A stretch of 64,000 nucleotides of DNA. It comes from Paenibacillus_D tarimensis_A (lineage in GTDB: Bacteria; Bacillota; Bacilli; Paenibacillales; Paenibacillaceae). The stretch is from the NCBI GenBank assembly GCA_041281825.1, contig CP166298.1, positions 1,178,001 through 1,242,000 of the forward strand, written 5' to 3'. The translations under genes were made by a program, and so were the position numbers. The notes beneath the pieces are model-generated. The model saw only the letters and a program-made list of their open reading frames with translations, did no database searches and was not told the origin of the DNA. The stretch's first letter is position 1. Every line of letters begins with the position of its first letter. Positions 41,680-50,560 of the stretch are shown here, one piece after another.

Positions 41680-42786
41680 GTGAAGAAGAAAAATTTGTTG
41701 CACTTTATCGTGTTCATGCTTGTGATCGGATTGCTCGCAGGCTGCGGAGCCAACAGCACCGGGAATTCAAACGTTAATACCGGAAACTCGAACGCTGCGA
41801 ATGCCGATGCTCCATCATCGGAAGCTCCTGCAGCTCCTGAGAACAAAGAAATCAAGAATTTAAGAGTAAGCTTCGTTCCTTCGAAAGATCCGGATCAAAT
41901 TATTACGACAACCGCTCCGCTGAAAGATTTGTTGATCAAGCAGCTGGCTGCCCAAGGCTATACGATCGGCAATGTGGACATCAATGTCGGTACGACATAC
42001 GAAGCAGTCGGCGAAGCGCTCGGAGCAGGCACGGCGGATATCGGCTTGATTCCGGGAGGAACATACGCTTTGTTCAGCGATGAAGCGGACGTTATCCTGA
42101 CCGCTACCCGTAAAGCGTTGTCCAACGACTCGGACAACCCTAAAGATTGGAATGACAACAAGCCGACCACAGGCTTGGACGATCAGCAGGCGTCTTACTA
42201 CCGCTCCTTGTTCCTGGCCGGCCCGTCCGCCAAAGGTCAAGAATTGGCAGAGAAAGTCAACAGCGGTCAAGAACTGACTTGGGAAGATCTGAATAGCGCG
42301 AACTGGGCTGTCATGTCGTCTTCTTCCTCTGCCGGTTACATCTATCCGACCTTGTGGCTGCAAGAAAAATACGGCAAGAGCTTGACAGATTTGGCTCATA
42401 TCGTGCAATCCGATTCCTACGGCAGCTCGTTCGCCCGTTTGGCGGCCGGACAAGCCGACGTGATCGTCGTTTACGCCGATGCAAGAAGAGATAATGAAGA
42501 AAACTGGACAAGCAAGTATGAGCGAAAGGCATCCATTTGGGATGAAACGAACGTCATCGGCGTAACTGAGCCGATCTACAACGATACGGTAAGTGTCAGC
42601 AAGAACAGCCCGATTATGACCGACGATTTCAAGAAGGCCCTTCAGGAAGCGTTCATCGCCATCGCTCAAACGGAAGAAGGTAAAGGCGTTATTGCGATTT
42701 ATTCCCATGAAGGCTACAAAACGGCGGAGTCCTCCGACTATGACGGGGAAAGAAAAGCTCAAGAGCTTCTGAGAAGCATGAAGTAA
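41680..42786 (+). CDS. phnD: Phosphonate/phosphate ABC transporter binding lipoprotein
   Basis: A 368-residue PhnD-family lipoprotein. The signal ends at lipobox LLAGC (Cys near residue 22), followed by an Asn/Ser-rich linker, then LRVSFVPSKDPDQI, DINVGTTYEAVGEALGAGTA and a binding-pocket segment SSSSAGYIYPTLWLQ that matches the phosphonate-contact Ser/Tyr region. GTG 41680 is used, seven bases after GGGGGA. It is first in phnD-phnC-phnE-phnE and separated from phnC by a hairpin that should give it higher expression. The ligand may be phosphonate, phosphite or phosphate. Confidence 0.92.
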   Translation: MKKKNLLHFIVFMLVIGLLAGCGANSTGNSNVNTGNSNAANADAPSSEAPAAPENKEIKNLRVSFVPSKDPDQIITTTAPLKDLLIKQLAAQGYTIGNVDINVGTTYEAVGEALGAGTADIGLIPGGTYALFSDEADVILTATRKALSNDSDNPKDWNDNKPTTGLDDQQASYYRSLFLAGPSAKGQELAEKVNSGQELTWEDLNSANWAVMSSSSSAGYIYPTLWLQEKYGKSLTDLAHIVQSDSYGSSFARLAAGQADVIVVYADARRDNEENWTSKYERKASIWDETNVIGVTEPIYNDTVSVSKNSPIMTDDFKKALQEAFIAIAQTEEGKGVIAIYSHEGYKTAESSDYDGERKAQELLRSMK

Positions 42787-42810
42787 TAGCGCGCATGTGA
42801 ATATCATTCT

Positions 42811-42844
42811 ATGAGAACATCATTTTCATGATGTTCTCATTTTA
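42811..42844 (+). terminator. Hairpin between phnD and phnC
   Basis: ATGAGAACATCA pairs perfectly with TGATGTTCTCAT, followed by TTTA. It likely reduces read-through so that the binding protein exceeds the membrane components. Confidence 0.75.
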
Positions 42845-42885
42845 CTGGCAACCTATTTTGATACTAGAAGATTGAGGGACTTATT

Positions 42886-43671
42886 ATGATTGAGTTTATC
42901 GAAGTGAAAAAAACATATGCAAACGGCACAACCGCCCTGCAAGACATCAATTTGAAAATAGGACAAGGCGAATTCGTGGCGGTCATTGGTCTCTCAGGCG
43001 CCGGGAAATCCACGTTGATTCGTTGTATTAATCGCATGCATGATATCTCGAGCGGCAAAATTGTGGTTGATAATGTCGACGTTTCCAAATTGAAAGGGAA
43101 GCAAGTTCGTCGTTTTCGGAGAAGAATCGGCATGATTTTTCAGTCGTTTAATTTGGTCACCCGGACGACAGTCATCAAGAATGTTTTGGTTTCCTTTGTA
43201 CCGGATCTCCCGTTATGGCGGAAGTTCACGGGAATCTATACGAAGCAGCAGAAGATCAAAGCGCTTGAAGCGCTGGATAAAGTCGGGATTCTCGATAAAG
43301 CGTTCGTTCGCGTCGACCAGTTGTCCGGCGGGCAGCAGCAGCGTGTGGCACTCGCGAGAACATTGGCCCAGAACCCGGACATTATTTTGGCGGATGAACC
43401 GATTGCATCTTTGGATCCGGTAACCTCAAGAACCGTTATGAACGATTTTAAGAAGATCAACAATGACTTGAATATTTCGGTCATTATGAATATTCACCAT
43501 GTGGAAATGGCTTTGGAATATGCGGACCGGATTATCGGGATTCGTAAAGGCGAGGTCGTCTTTGACGGAGAAACGGCGAAAGTCACGCAAGAAATACTGC
43601 AGCATATATACGGCGGCAAATGGGAAACGGAGAAATCCTTATTGGAAGAGGGAACTGCCAATGTACGATAA
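42886..43671 (+). CDS. phnC: Phosphonate ABC transporter ATP-binding protein
   Basis: A 261-residue ABC ATPase with Walker A GLSGAGKST, Q-loop MIFQSFNLV, signature LSGGQQQRVALART, Walker B IILADEPIASLDP and switch NIHHVEMA (H-loop). The sequence is closest in pattern to PhnC, including the FRRRIGMIFQSFNLV stretch. It energises uptake by the two PhnE permeases. The last 11 bases overlap the next start (ATG 43661), showing coupled translation. Confidence 0.93.
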   Translation: MIEFIEVKKTYANGTTALQDINLKIGQGEFVAVIGLSGAGKSTLIRCINRMHDISSGKIVVDNVDVSKLKGKQVRRFRRRIGMIFQSFNLVTRTTVIKNVLVSFVPDLPLWRKFTGIYTKQQKIKALEALDKVGILDKAFVRVDQLSGGQQQRVALARTLAQNPDIILADEPIASLDPVTSRTVMNDFKKINNDLNISVIMNIHHVEMALEYADRIIGIRKGEVVFDGETAKVTQEILQHIYGGKWETEKSLLEEGTANVR

Positions 43672-44476
43672 GTTGTTTCCTCCTCACAAAATTACGTTGC
43701 CGAGCGGCAAAGTCGTCTCGGAGAAGAGAAGCCGGGTTCCGCTGATGCTGCTTATTTTATTGATCTGTACGGTTGCTTCCGTCAATTTTACGGATTTCAG
43801 TTTACAAGTGCTTGTTACCCGAATTAATCAATTCTTTGTCATTATCCGCGAAATGGTTCCTCCGGACTGGAGCAGAATGGGCAAGTTATGGCAGCCATTG
43901 CTCGATACGATCAAGATGTCCTTGCTCGGGTCGATGGTCGGGGCCCTGCTTGCTCTTCCAGCCGCCGTCATGGGTGCTTCCAATATTGTTCATAAGAAAT
44001 TCATCTTGGTGATCAGCAAAATGCTGCTTAGTCTGCTGCGAACGCTACCGACGCTCGTAACGGCTTTGATCGCAACCTTTATTTTCGGATTGGGTCCGCT
44101 GGCAGGTACAGTTGCGATTACTCTTTTCACCGTGTCTTATGTCGGGAAATTGCTCTGTGAACAGATCGAGAACGTGGATATGGGAGCTTTCGAGGCGATG
44201 GAATCGATTGGCATGACCCGAATCCAAGCTTTTCGCTTTGCCATCCTTCCGCAGGTGCTTCCCGGCTATATCTCTACTTCTCTATACTGTTTCGAAGGGA
44301 ATGTGCGGTATGCAGCCATTCTCGGATATGTGGGAGCGGGAGGAATCGGGCTTCTCATCAACGAGAATTTGGCCTGGCGCGATTATCCTGGCGTAGGCAT
44401 GATTATTCTTGCATTAATTGTGACCGTGTATCTGATAGAAACGGTTAGCGAGCATTTTAGAAAAAAATTGATTTAA
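43661..44476 (+). CDS. phnE: Phosphonate ABC transporter permease (first)
   Basis: A 271-residue PhnE permease with about six membrane helices and the family loop FEAMESIGMTRIQAFRFAIL (EAA motif). The N-terminal cytoplasmic part (MYDKLFPPHKITLPSGKVV) is typical. The true start is ATG 43661, overlapping phnC; a long in-frame extension back to 43499 is only the shifted phnC reading. It ends FRKKLI just before the second permease. Confidence 0.92.
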   Translation: MYDKLFPPHKITLPSGKVVSEKRSRVPLMLLILLICTVASVNFTDFSLQVLVTRINQFFVIIREMVPPDWSRMGKLWQPLLDTIKMSLLGSMVGALLALPAAVMGASNIVHKKFILVISKMLLSLLRTLPTLVTALIATFIFGLGPLAGTVAITLFTVSYVGKLLCEQIENVDMGAFEAMESIGMTRIQAFRFAILPQVLPGYISTSLYCFEGNVRYAAILGYVGAGGIGLLINENLAWRDYPGVGMIILALIVTVYLIETVSEHFRKKLI

Positions 44477-44492
44477 GGGAGAAGTTTGACCG

Positions 44493-45299
44493 ATGACGAC
44501 AATAGAAAAGCAGCTTCTTGCCGCACCGCGCAATCACCGCTACATCCTGATCGTTGCTGCGATCATTGTCCTTCTTTTCATCTGGTCGTTGACCGCGATA
44601 AGCTTGAAGGATATCGATCAAAGCGGACTCAATATCGCATGGAACATTTTAAAAGGACTCGTCAATCCGGATACCGGCCTTCTGTTCAATCTGTCCCGGG
44701 AGAGTGTCCTATACTTGTTGCTTCAAACTCTGGCAATCGCATTCTTGGGGACACTAGTCGGTTCGGTCCTGGCGGTTCCGCTTGCTTTTCTGGCGGCTTC
44801 GAATATCGTGCCGAAACCCGTTTCTTGGGTGACCCGGCTGCTATTGATCATGATCCGTACGGTTCCGGCACTTGTGTACGGGTTGATGTTTATCCGCGTA
44901 TCGGGTCCGGGACCATTTGCCGGCGTGCTTACAATCGGGGTGACATCGGTCGGAATGTTGGCCAAATTATACGTTGACGCGATTGAGGAGCTGGATACGC
45001 GCGTGCTAGAATCGATGACGTCGATCGGATGCAGTACGTTTGAAAAAATCCGCTTCGGAATCGTTCCCCAATTGTTGTCCATTTTTATGTCGGTCATGAT
45101 CTATCGATTCGACATGAACATGCGTGAGGCCTCGATCCTCGGCCTTGTAGGGGCCGGCGGGATCGGAGCGCCGCTTATTTTCGCAATGCGAAGCTACAAA
45201 TGGGATCAGGTCGGGTCCATTCTCATCGGAATGGTCATACTTATTCTGATTATCGAGTTCGTTTCGAACAAGCTGCGCATGAAATTAATTAAGGGCTGA
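44493..45299 (+). CDS. phnE: Phosphonate ABC transporter permease (second)
   Basis: A 268-residue paralogue of the preceding permease, with helices starting YILIVAAIIVLLFIWSLTAI and the EAA loop VLESMTSIGCSTFEKIRFGI. Paired PhnE proteins form the heterodimeric channel in many Firmicutes. It ends NKLRMKLIKG and is followed by a strong terminator. No C-P lyase, phosphonatase or phosphite dehydrogenase gene follows, so the imported compound's fate is not encoded here. Confidence 0.92.
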   Translation: MTTIEKQLLAAPRNHRYILIVAAIIVLLFIWSLTAISLKDIDQSGLNIAWNILKGLVNPDTGLLFNLSRESVLYLLLQTLAIAFLGTLVGSVLAVPLAFLAASNIVPKPVSWVTRLLLIMIRTVPALVYGLMFIRVSGPGPFAGVLTIGVTSVGMLAKLYVDAIEELDTRVLESMTSIGCSTFEKIRFGIVPQLLSIFMSVMIYRFDMNMREASILGLVGAGGIGAPLIFAMRSYKWDQVGSILIGMVILILIIEFVSNKLRMKLIKG

Positions 45300-45303
45300 C
45301 CGT

Positions 45304-45346
45304 AAAACGATGCAACGCCAATTAAAAGGCGGTGCATCGTTTTTGC
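45304..45346 (+). terminator. Terminator after the phn operon
   Basis: AAACGATGCA-CGCC pairs with GGCG-TGCATCGTTT and is followed by TTG after a T run. Confidence 0.9.
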
Positions 45347-45486
45347 TTGCAAAATAGCAAATGGTTTTGAGCTGCGTCGGTGGTTGAACTCTTCGTGAAC
45401 TGTAGTGTTGTAGCACCGGAAAGTCTGGACGAGAACAAGCGAATCGAAACAGAAAAGCGTGACGCCACAATATACGGTAGGTCGTC

Positions 45487-46896
45487 TTATGCTCTGCGAG
45501 CCGGGGAAATACTTTGGGGAAAGCGAAATACATTTCCGGGGTCATATTTAGCCTTCACTCTCCGCAATCTAGGATAGTTCGTTCCATAATAAACCGGTCC
45601 GGAATTTTTAATCCCTTGGTTTGGAACGTTTATATAGGACCCCACGATAAAGGGCAGTAATTTCCGGCGTGTTTGACCAACTAAGGCGATATTCTTAGCG
45701 GCATCGGATTGCTTGATCCATGAGCTGTTCCACTCTGTATAAAATTTCGCTTTACGCCAGAAGAATGCCGTTGCTTTAGGAGATATACGGCTTACAGCTT
45801 TGCCCCAGTTGAGGAAATAGAATCCCGCGAATTCCCCCTCTATTTTCTCTAAAAATTCACGCATGGCCTTAATGGCCTTATCCGGGAATGGGCGCCTTGC
45901 GAAACCGGAAGCAAACTGGTTACTGAACCTTTGAGTAAGCACCGGATCGGGAGGTAACAAAAAGTTCACTGCTTCCGGGTAAGCTAACAACCGGATTATT
46001 TTCCTTGTAGGAGTCCCGACGCCCGTAACCGGCTTTAATAGGCGGATGGCCTCCGTTCTTGATCCGAGGAACAGCCCTTGCATCGTGACACTGCCTCCTT
46101 TTTTCGGACCGACTTCTAAACTGACGCCCAATCTGGAATCGATGGAAGGAGCCCATTGTTGCCATGCTTTGAATACCTTTTCAAATTGATCCCAGGGCCA
46201 GGTGATGCGAAATACGGTAGCCTTGGCTGGAGCGCGATGCACTCTAAATTTGTATCGGGTGTATACTCCAAAGTTACCACCCCCGCCCCCGCGGGAAGCC
46301 CACAGGAGATCAGCATTACGTTTTTTGTTTGCACGAATAATTCTGCCCTCTGCATTAACCATTTCAAGTCCGGTAAGGTTATCGCTGATGAGGCCGATCG
46401 ATCTCTGCAGCGGACCGATCCCGCCACCGAGTGTAATCCCGCCGATGCCGACAGAAGGGCTGTCACCAAAGGGAGCCATAAATCCTTGGCGTGCAAGCAT
46501 TTTTACGATTCTCCCCACTCGATTGCCTGTCTCAACAATCGCAGTTCGGTTTTTTTTATTTAGCTTTATTTTCTTCATGTCACTTACATCGATTACAATG
46601 CCTCCGTTGACCTGCGAGAGATTGGTTTCCAGCGCATGTCTTCCACTTCTGGCCCGAATCGGGACATTATTCTCGCGGGCCCATTTAATAGCGTTTGCCA
46701 CATCTAGAGTTCTTTGGGCAAAAACAAACACTTTGGGAAATCGGTTAGTATGGGGATCCCAATTCTTACGTGCGGATTCATATCCCGGATCACCTCTAAA
46801 GATAACCCTCCCGGTAAGCTTCGTTTTGGACTTCACCAATCTCAACCCCTTACGAGTTAATGAATACATTGTGACCATGGAAAGGTAAGGTATCAT
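45487..46896 (-). CDS. BBE-like FAD-dependent oxidase (CotQ/YgaK type)
   Basis: About 470 residues with a VAO/PCMH-type FAD domain (KVFVFAQRTLDVANAIKWA, PIRARSGRHALET with the His that binds flavin covalently, GIGGITLGGGIGPLQR) and a C-terminal BBE segment (YYGTNYPRLRRVKAKYDPGN, FRFPQSI). The position that carries the second, cysteinyl flavin link in bicovalent relatives is Ser here (FGDSPSVGIGG), so attachment is probably single. Similar Bacillus proteins include a spore coat component. The start is uncertain: ATG 46896, 46878 and 46869 and TTG 46941 are in frame and none has a convincing ribosome site. Confidence 0.82.
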   Translation of the reverse strand: MIPYLSMVTMYSLTRKGLRLVKSKTKLTGRVIFRGDPGYESARKNWDPHTNRFPKVFVFAQRTLDVANAIKWARENNVPIRARSGRHALETNLSQVNGGIVIDVSDMKKIKLNKKNRTAIVETGNRVGRIVKMLARQGFMAPFGDSPSVGIGGITLGGGIGPLQRSIGLISDNLTGLEMVNAEGRIIRANKKRNADLLWASRGGGGGNFGVYTRYKFRVHRAPAKATVFRITWPWDQFEKVFKAWQQWAPSIDSRLGVSLEVGPKKGGSVTMQGLFLGSRTEAIRLLKPVTGVGTPTRKIIRLLAYPEAVNFLLPPDPVLTQRFSNQFASGFARRPFPDKAIKAMREFLEKIEGEFAGFYFLNWGKAVSRISPKATAFFWRKAKFYTEWNSSWIKQSDAAKNIALVGQTRRKLLPFIVGSYINVPNQGIKNSGPVYYGTNYPRLRRVKAKYDPGNVFRFPQSISPARRA

Positions 46897-47062
46897 ATAT
46901 TGTACGTAGGTATTAGTGTAGAGATTGGGCCAATGAAGCAAATTGCTGAATTAATTTTTGTTCCGCGTTGGTTAAATATGGTTTATGCTTATTCCGGAGG
47001 CCGATCTCTTGTAAAGTATGCATATTTATATTCTATACTTACCTAAAGGAGAGGTGTAATTA

Positions 47063-47428
47063 ATGCGCGAAACCTGTGTTCCGACTGGCGTGAAACCAAA
47101 AGACACCGGCTTTGGGTATACGCTGTCCTTAATAGGCGGTAAATATAAAATGATCATTATGTATTGGCTGTCTGAAAATAAGGTTATGCGGCATAACGAG
47201 CTGAAGCGAAGTATCGGTACCATTTCCTTTAAAACGCTAAGCGTCATGTTAAAAGAGCTGGAGGCAGACGGCCTTATCATACGCAAGGAATTTCCCCAAG
47301 TACCCCCAAAAGTTGAATATTCATTATCTGAACGCGGTCTTTCTCTCATTCCATTGTTAAATATGATGTGCGAGTGGGGAGAGAAAAACAGTTCGTCAGC
47401 TCCGGAGCAGGATGAAATACTGCGGTAG
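47063..47428 (+). CDS. HxlR-family transcriptional regulator
   Basis: A 121-residue winged-helix repressor or activator. It contains LSLIGGKYKMIIMYWLSENK, FNELKRSI-like HNELKRSIG, ISFKTLSVMLKELEADGLI (recognition helix region) and PPKVEYSLSERGLSLIPLL, all canonical for HxlR/YodB. A single Cys at residue 5 (MRETCVP) could be a thiol redox sensor, as in YodB and HypR. The ribosome site AAAGGAGAGG precedes ATG. It is convergent with a quinone reductase, the type of target often controlled by these regulators. Confidence 0.9.
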   Translation: MRETCVPTGVKPKDTGFGYTLSLIGGKYKMIIMYWLSENKVMRHNELKRSIGTISFKTLSVMLKELEADGLIIRKEFPQVPPKVEYSLSERGLSLIPLLNMMCEWGEKNSSSAPEQDEILR

Positions 47429-47432
47429 CATC

Positions 47433-47470
47433 AAAAGAAGTATCTCCTAAACAAGGAAATACTTCTTTTT
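47433..47470. terminator. Bidirectional terminator between HxlR and quinone reductase genes
   Basis: AAAAGAAGTAT pairs with ATACTTCTTTT with T runs on both strands. Confidence 0.88.
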
Positions 47471-47481
47471 GTAGCGTTGCT

Positions 47482-48057
47482 TTACAGGCTGTCAACAAAA
47501 TGCAAATAATGTTGTGCGCTTTTTTCCAATTCACTTGCAGACGGCTCATTTTCCGTACCAGGTTCATTTTCACCAGGCTCATTTTCTGTACCATAAAACG
47601 CATAGAATGAACGATAATCCGCATTGCAGTATAGGAAGGTAGTTTCAAAAGGAGATAGTAAATGTTCAAGTGTATAGCGGTATCTTCCCTCTTCACTATA
47701 GTCTTCTTTTTTAATTCCGGCAGATACTGCTAAAGCAGCTTTGCGATTCTTTAATTGATCTCCATTTGATCCGTAAGCCCAACCATACGTAAAAACATCG
47801 TCAAGCCATTTTTTAAGGAGAGGCGGACAATTAAACCAAAATATAGGGAACTGCAAAACTAGATTACCATGTGATTCAACCAATTTTTGTTCTTTTTCCA
47901 CGTCTATGTTTCCATCGGGGTAAACCTTACACAATTCGTGAACAGTATACTTTTCCGGATATTTTTTGAGTTCTTCTACCCATCGCTTATTAATAACGGA
48001 TGTTTCTATGCTTGGGTGTGTTACGATAACAAGAGTTTTCAAGGATTTGTCCTCCAT
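47482..48057 (-). CDS. NAD(P)H quinone reductase-like flavoprotein
   Basis: A 191-residue flavodoxin-fold protein of the YwrO/KefF type, which reduces quinones with two electrons. Motifs are LVIVTHPSIETSVINKRWVE at the start, FPIFWFNCPPLLKKWLDDVF for FMN and quinone contacts, and SAGIKKEDYSEEGRY. Near the C-terminus there is an internal repeat GTENEPGENEPGTENEPS of 3 imperfect ENEPG units, absent from ordinary relatives and probably a recent slippage expansion. The gene is AT-richer than its neighbours. Confidence 0.87.
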   Translation of the reverse strand: MEDKSLKTLVIVTHPSIETSVINKRWVEELKKYPEKYTVHELCKVYPDGNIDVEKEQKLVESHGNLVLQFPIFWFNCPPLLKKWLDDVFTYGWAYGSNGDQLKNRKAALAVSAGIKKEDYSEEGRYRYTLEHLLSPFETTFLYCNADYRSFYAFYGTENEPGENEPGTENEPSASELEKSAQHYLHFVDSL

Positions 48058-48186
48058 AAGTATTATTTTTTATGAGTATAAAGTTTATATTGCAAATATG
48101 TAAGTATGCACTTTTAGAACAGGTACTTTCATAAAGGTGAGTGTTACCCCATTACATGTTTATCTCGGAGAACGGAGGTTATCAAT

Positions 48187-49014
48187 TTGGATCGTAGTGA
48201 ACTCCTCAAAAAAAAGTTTAACTCAAAAAGACCGGGTGCCTTGATCGGTACAATTACGGAAGTGTCGGAATATTTGAGATTGCTTTACGAATTGGTCGGG
48301 AAGAGTGGGGATAATCACAACGGCTCGTGCAGATTTCAGGAACATTCAGAAAAAAGTACATATGGGGCTTGTAATGCATGCAACGGGACAGGCACAGTCA
48401 ATGGCGATATTGATCCTAATCGCATGATCGCACCCGAGCTGTCACTTAAACATGGAGCCGTGCTGTTATGGGCCGGTACTAGTTGCGGACCTGTGTCAAT
48501 GCTCAAAGAATTGGCCAAGATGATCGGAATTGACTTTGAGAGGCCACTTGCCGAGCAAGATAAACGATTTATCGATATTTTGCTTAACGGATACGATGAG
48601 GAACCTGTTTCATATGTTCATAAAAATAAGAATTTAATATCGCATTATCATGGATGTGTGTTCCAATTGCGGCATATGCGTGATGCAGGTACGACCAGTA
48701 AGGGAAACCTTCGGGCGGTCGATTTTTTCTCCCGAAAGATCAGGTGCCCGGAGTGTAATGGAAGCGAACTGAACGCTGAGAGTTTAGCCTTATCGATAGA
48801 AGGTCAATCCATTGTAGAGGTTTCGAGCTTGCCAATATCAGGTTTGCTATTGTTTATTCATAATCTAACTACTACACACGATGAGCATGAATTGATGATT
48901 GCCAGTGAAGTGATAGATGAGATTGAAAAGAGATTGATCTACCTAAACAAAATTGGTCTCAAGGCTCTGCCCTCTATCGACCTGCAACCCCGGTTTTCTC
49001 CCAAAATTGGTTGA
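48187..49014 (+). pseudogene. Internal fragment of a UvrA-like protein
   Basis: The 275-residue product corresponds to the middle of a UvrA-type ABC protein. It starts near RPGALIGTITEVSEYLRLLY (after Walker A of ABC domain I), carries a zinc-finger stretch with GACNACNGTGTV and later KIRCPECNGSEL, and the helical segment ending RLIYLNKIGLKALP. It stops where a UvrA would continue into LDRPASTLSGGEAQR; a +1 reading gives LYRPATP, a remnant of that motif. Both ABC ATPase halves are missing, so it cannot act as a UvrA. A ribosome site (CGGAGG) precedes the TTG start, so the fragment may still be made. Confidence 0.7.
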
Positions 49015-49041
49015 CAGGCTGCCGGTATCCGGCAGCCTGTC
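49013..49041 (+). terminator. Hairpin after the UvrA fragment
   Basis: GACAGGCTGCCGG pairs perfectly with CCGGCAGCCTGTC around TAT, overlapping the fragment's stop codon. The T run is weak. Confidence 0.7.
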
Positions 49042-49081
49042 GGTTATCTTTAAAGAATTGTTTTGCGTTTTTTACTTGCCA

Positions 49082-50215
49082 TTACAGGCAGGCGTATACG
49101 ATATTTTTCAACCGCGGATGCACATAAGGCTCTTGGTTATTCAGCAAATGCTGTGCATACATGACGGTCAGTTGCGAATCCGGGTCGATGATCGCCAGGC
49201 ACCCGGCCGCGCCGCTCCAACCGAATTCCCCAAGCGGGCTCAGCAAGCCGCTGCCGGCCTTGGAAATGTGGGTTCTGACGCCTAGTCCGTAGCCATAACC
49301 GGCAAGATGCGCCCAGGAATAATCATGACGCATGCCCTCTGTCAGTTGATCCGTCCGCATCAGGTCAACCGCCGCAGGCGACAGAATGCGCACACCGTCC
49401 GGGCTTGTTCCTCGATTCGTAAGCGCATTTAAAAAGAGAACGTAGTCGCTAACGGTCGACAGCAATCCTGCCCCGCCGCTCTCAAGTTCCGTACCGACCC
49501 GGAAACCGTTCCCGTCCTTACGTACGGGCTTGTCCAGTTCGTCGTTATATTCGTACTGTGGAGCAAGACGGTTTTGCTGCTCCTCCGATAGATCGAAGCC
49601 CGTGTCGTGCATGCCGAGCGGCCCGGTAATTTCATCCCGCACATACGCGCCGAATCGCCTTCCGTCCACAACCTCAACGAGAGCGGCGAGGACGTCATGG
49701 CACAGGCTGTAGTTCCATCGGGTGCCCGGCTCGAAGAGCAACGGTTCTTTCGCGATCGCCGCCGCAAATTCGCGGGTCGGCACCCTGCCATTCGTGAGAT
49801 TTATTACTTCCCGGATGGAAGGCGTTCCGAGATCATAGGAGAAGCCGGCCGTCATGGCGAAGAGATCTCGCACCGTGATCGCACTCTTCGCCCGTTCCAG
49901 TGCGATTCCGCCGTCCGGCAGTTTCTTCCGTACCGTCATTTCGGCATATTCGGGCAGATAGGCTGACAGCGGATCGTTTAGCAGAATCGCACCCTTCTCG
50001 ACAAGTTGAAGTGCCGCCGTGCACGTCAGGATTTTTGTCAATGAATAAAGATTGATGATCCGGCGTTCGTCGATCAAGGTCTTCTCTTCCAGATCTGCGT
50101 AGCCATTACGGTATCGGAAAACCGTTTCGTTGCGGTACATGACAATCACCTCCGCCCACGGGATGCGCCAGCAGGTGATGCGATCGATAAATTGGGATAA
50201 CGGTTTGAAGTCCAT
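49082..50215 (-). CDS. Class C beta-lactamase-fold serine hydrolase
   Basis: A 377-residue cytoplasmic (no signal peptide) serine hydrolase of the penicillin-binding-protein-like fold. The SxxK motif is INLYSLTKIL; the YxN box is replaced by RWNYSLCHD; the KTG box is replaced by GEFGWSGAAG, as in EstB-type esterases and related peptidases. It probably hydrolyses esters or D-amino acid peptides rather than beta-lactams. It is divergently transcribed from the large LuxR regulator, 345 bases apart. Confidence 0.85.
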   Translation of the reverse strand: MDFKPLSQFIDRITCWRIPWAEVIVMYRNETVFRYRNGYADLEEKTLIDERRIINLYSLTKILTCTAALQLVEKGAILLNDPLSAYLPEYAEMTVRKKLPDGGIALERAKSAITVRDLFAMTAGFSYDLGTPSIREVINLTNGRVPTREFAAAIAKEPLLFEPGTRWNYSLCHDVLAALVEVVDGRRFGAYVRDEITGPLGMHDTGFDLSEEQQNRLAPQYEYNDELDKPVRKDGNGFRVGTELESGGAGLLSTVSDYVLFLNALTNRGTSPDGVRILSPAAVDLMRTDQLTEGMRHDYSWAHLAGYGYGLGVRTHISKAGSGLLSPLGEFGWSGAAGCLAIIDPDSQLTVMYAQHLLNNQEPYVHPRLKNIVYACL

Positions 50216-50560
50216 GGTTTCTCATCCTTTATGTTGAGTAGTTGTTAAATACCGTAAATTCGGCAACTTAGGCTAGTCAGGCGCTCCGGTCCATCCGACC
50301 GACCAGACTCTAAGCGTGTTGTTCAAGCTAAGCGAATAAAACACCTTGAAGAAGTTTCTCTTTCATTATTGTGCAGCGACATCGTTCATTGCAATAGCTT
50401 TTTTCGGAACCGGGATGGCAATCGTAAACTATCATCTGCAAACTGACTTTCCGTATATTCTCATACGCATTGACCCAAGCCAATCTTTCACCGTTCCGTA
50501 CTAATGATAAATATCGAGAAAATACTGGAAGGAAATGTAGTCGGCTTATATAATTAAACT

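Noticed and set aside
49082..50215. Reading the serine hydrolase as a beta-lactamase
   Set aside because: No signal peptide, and the YxN and KTG boxes are replaced by esterase-like sequences.
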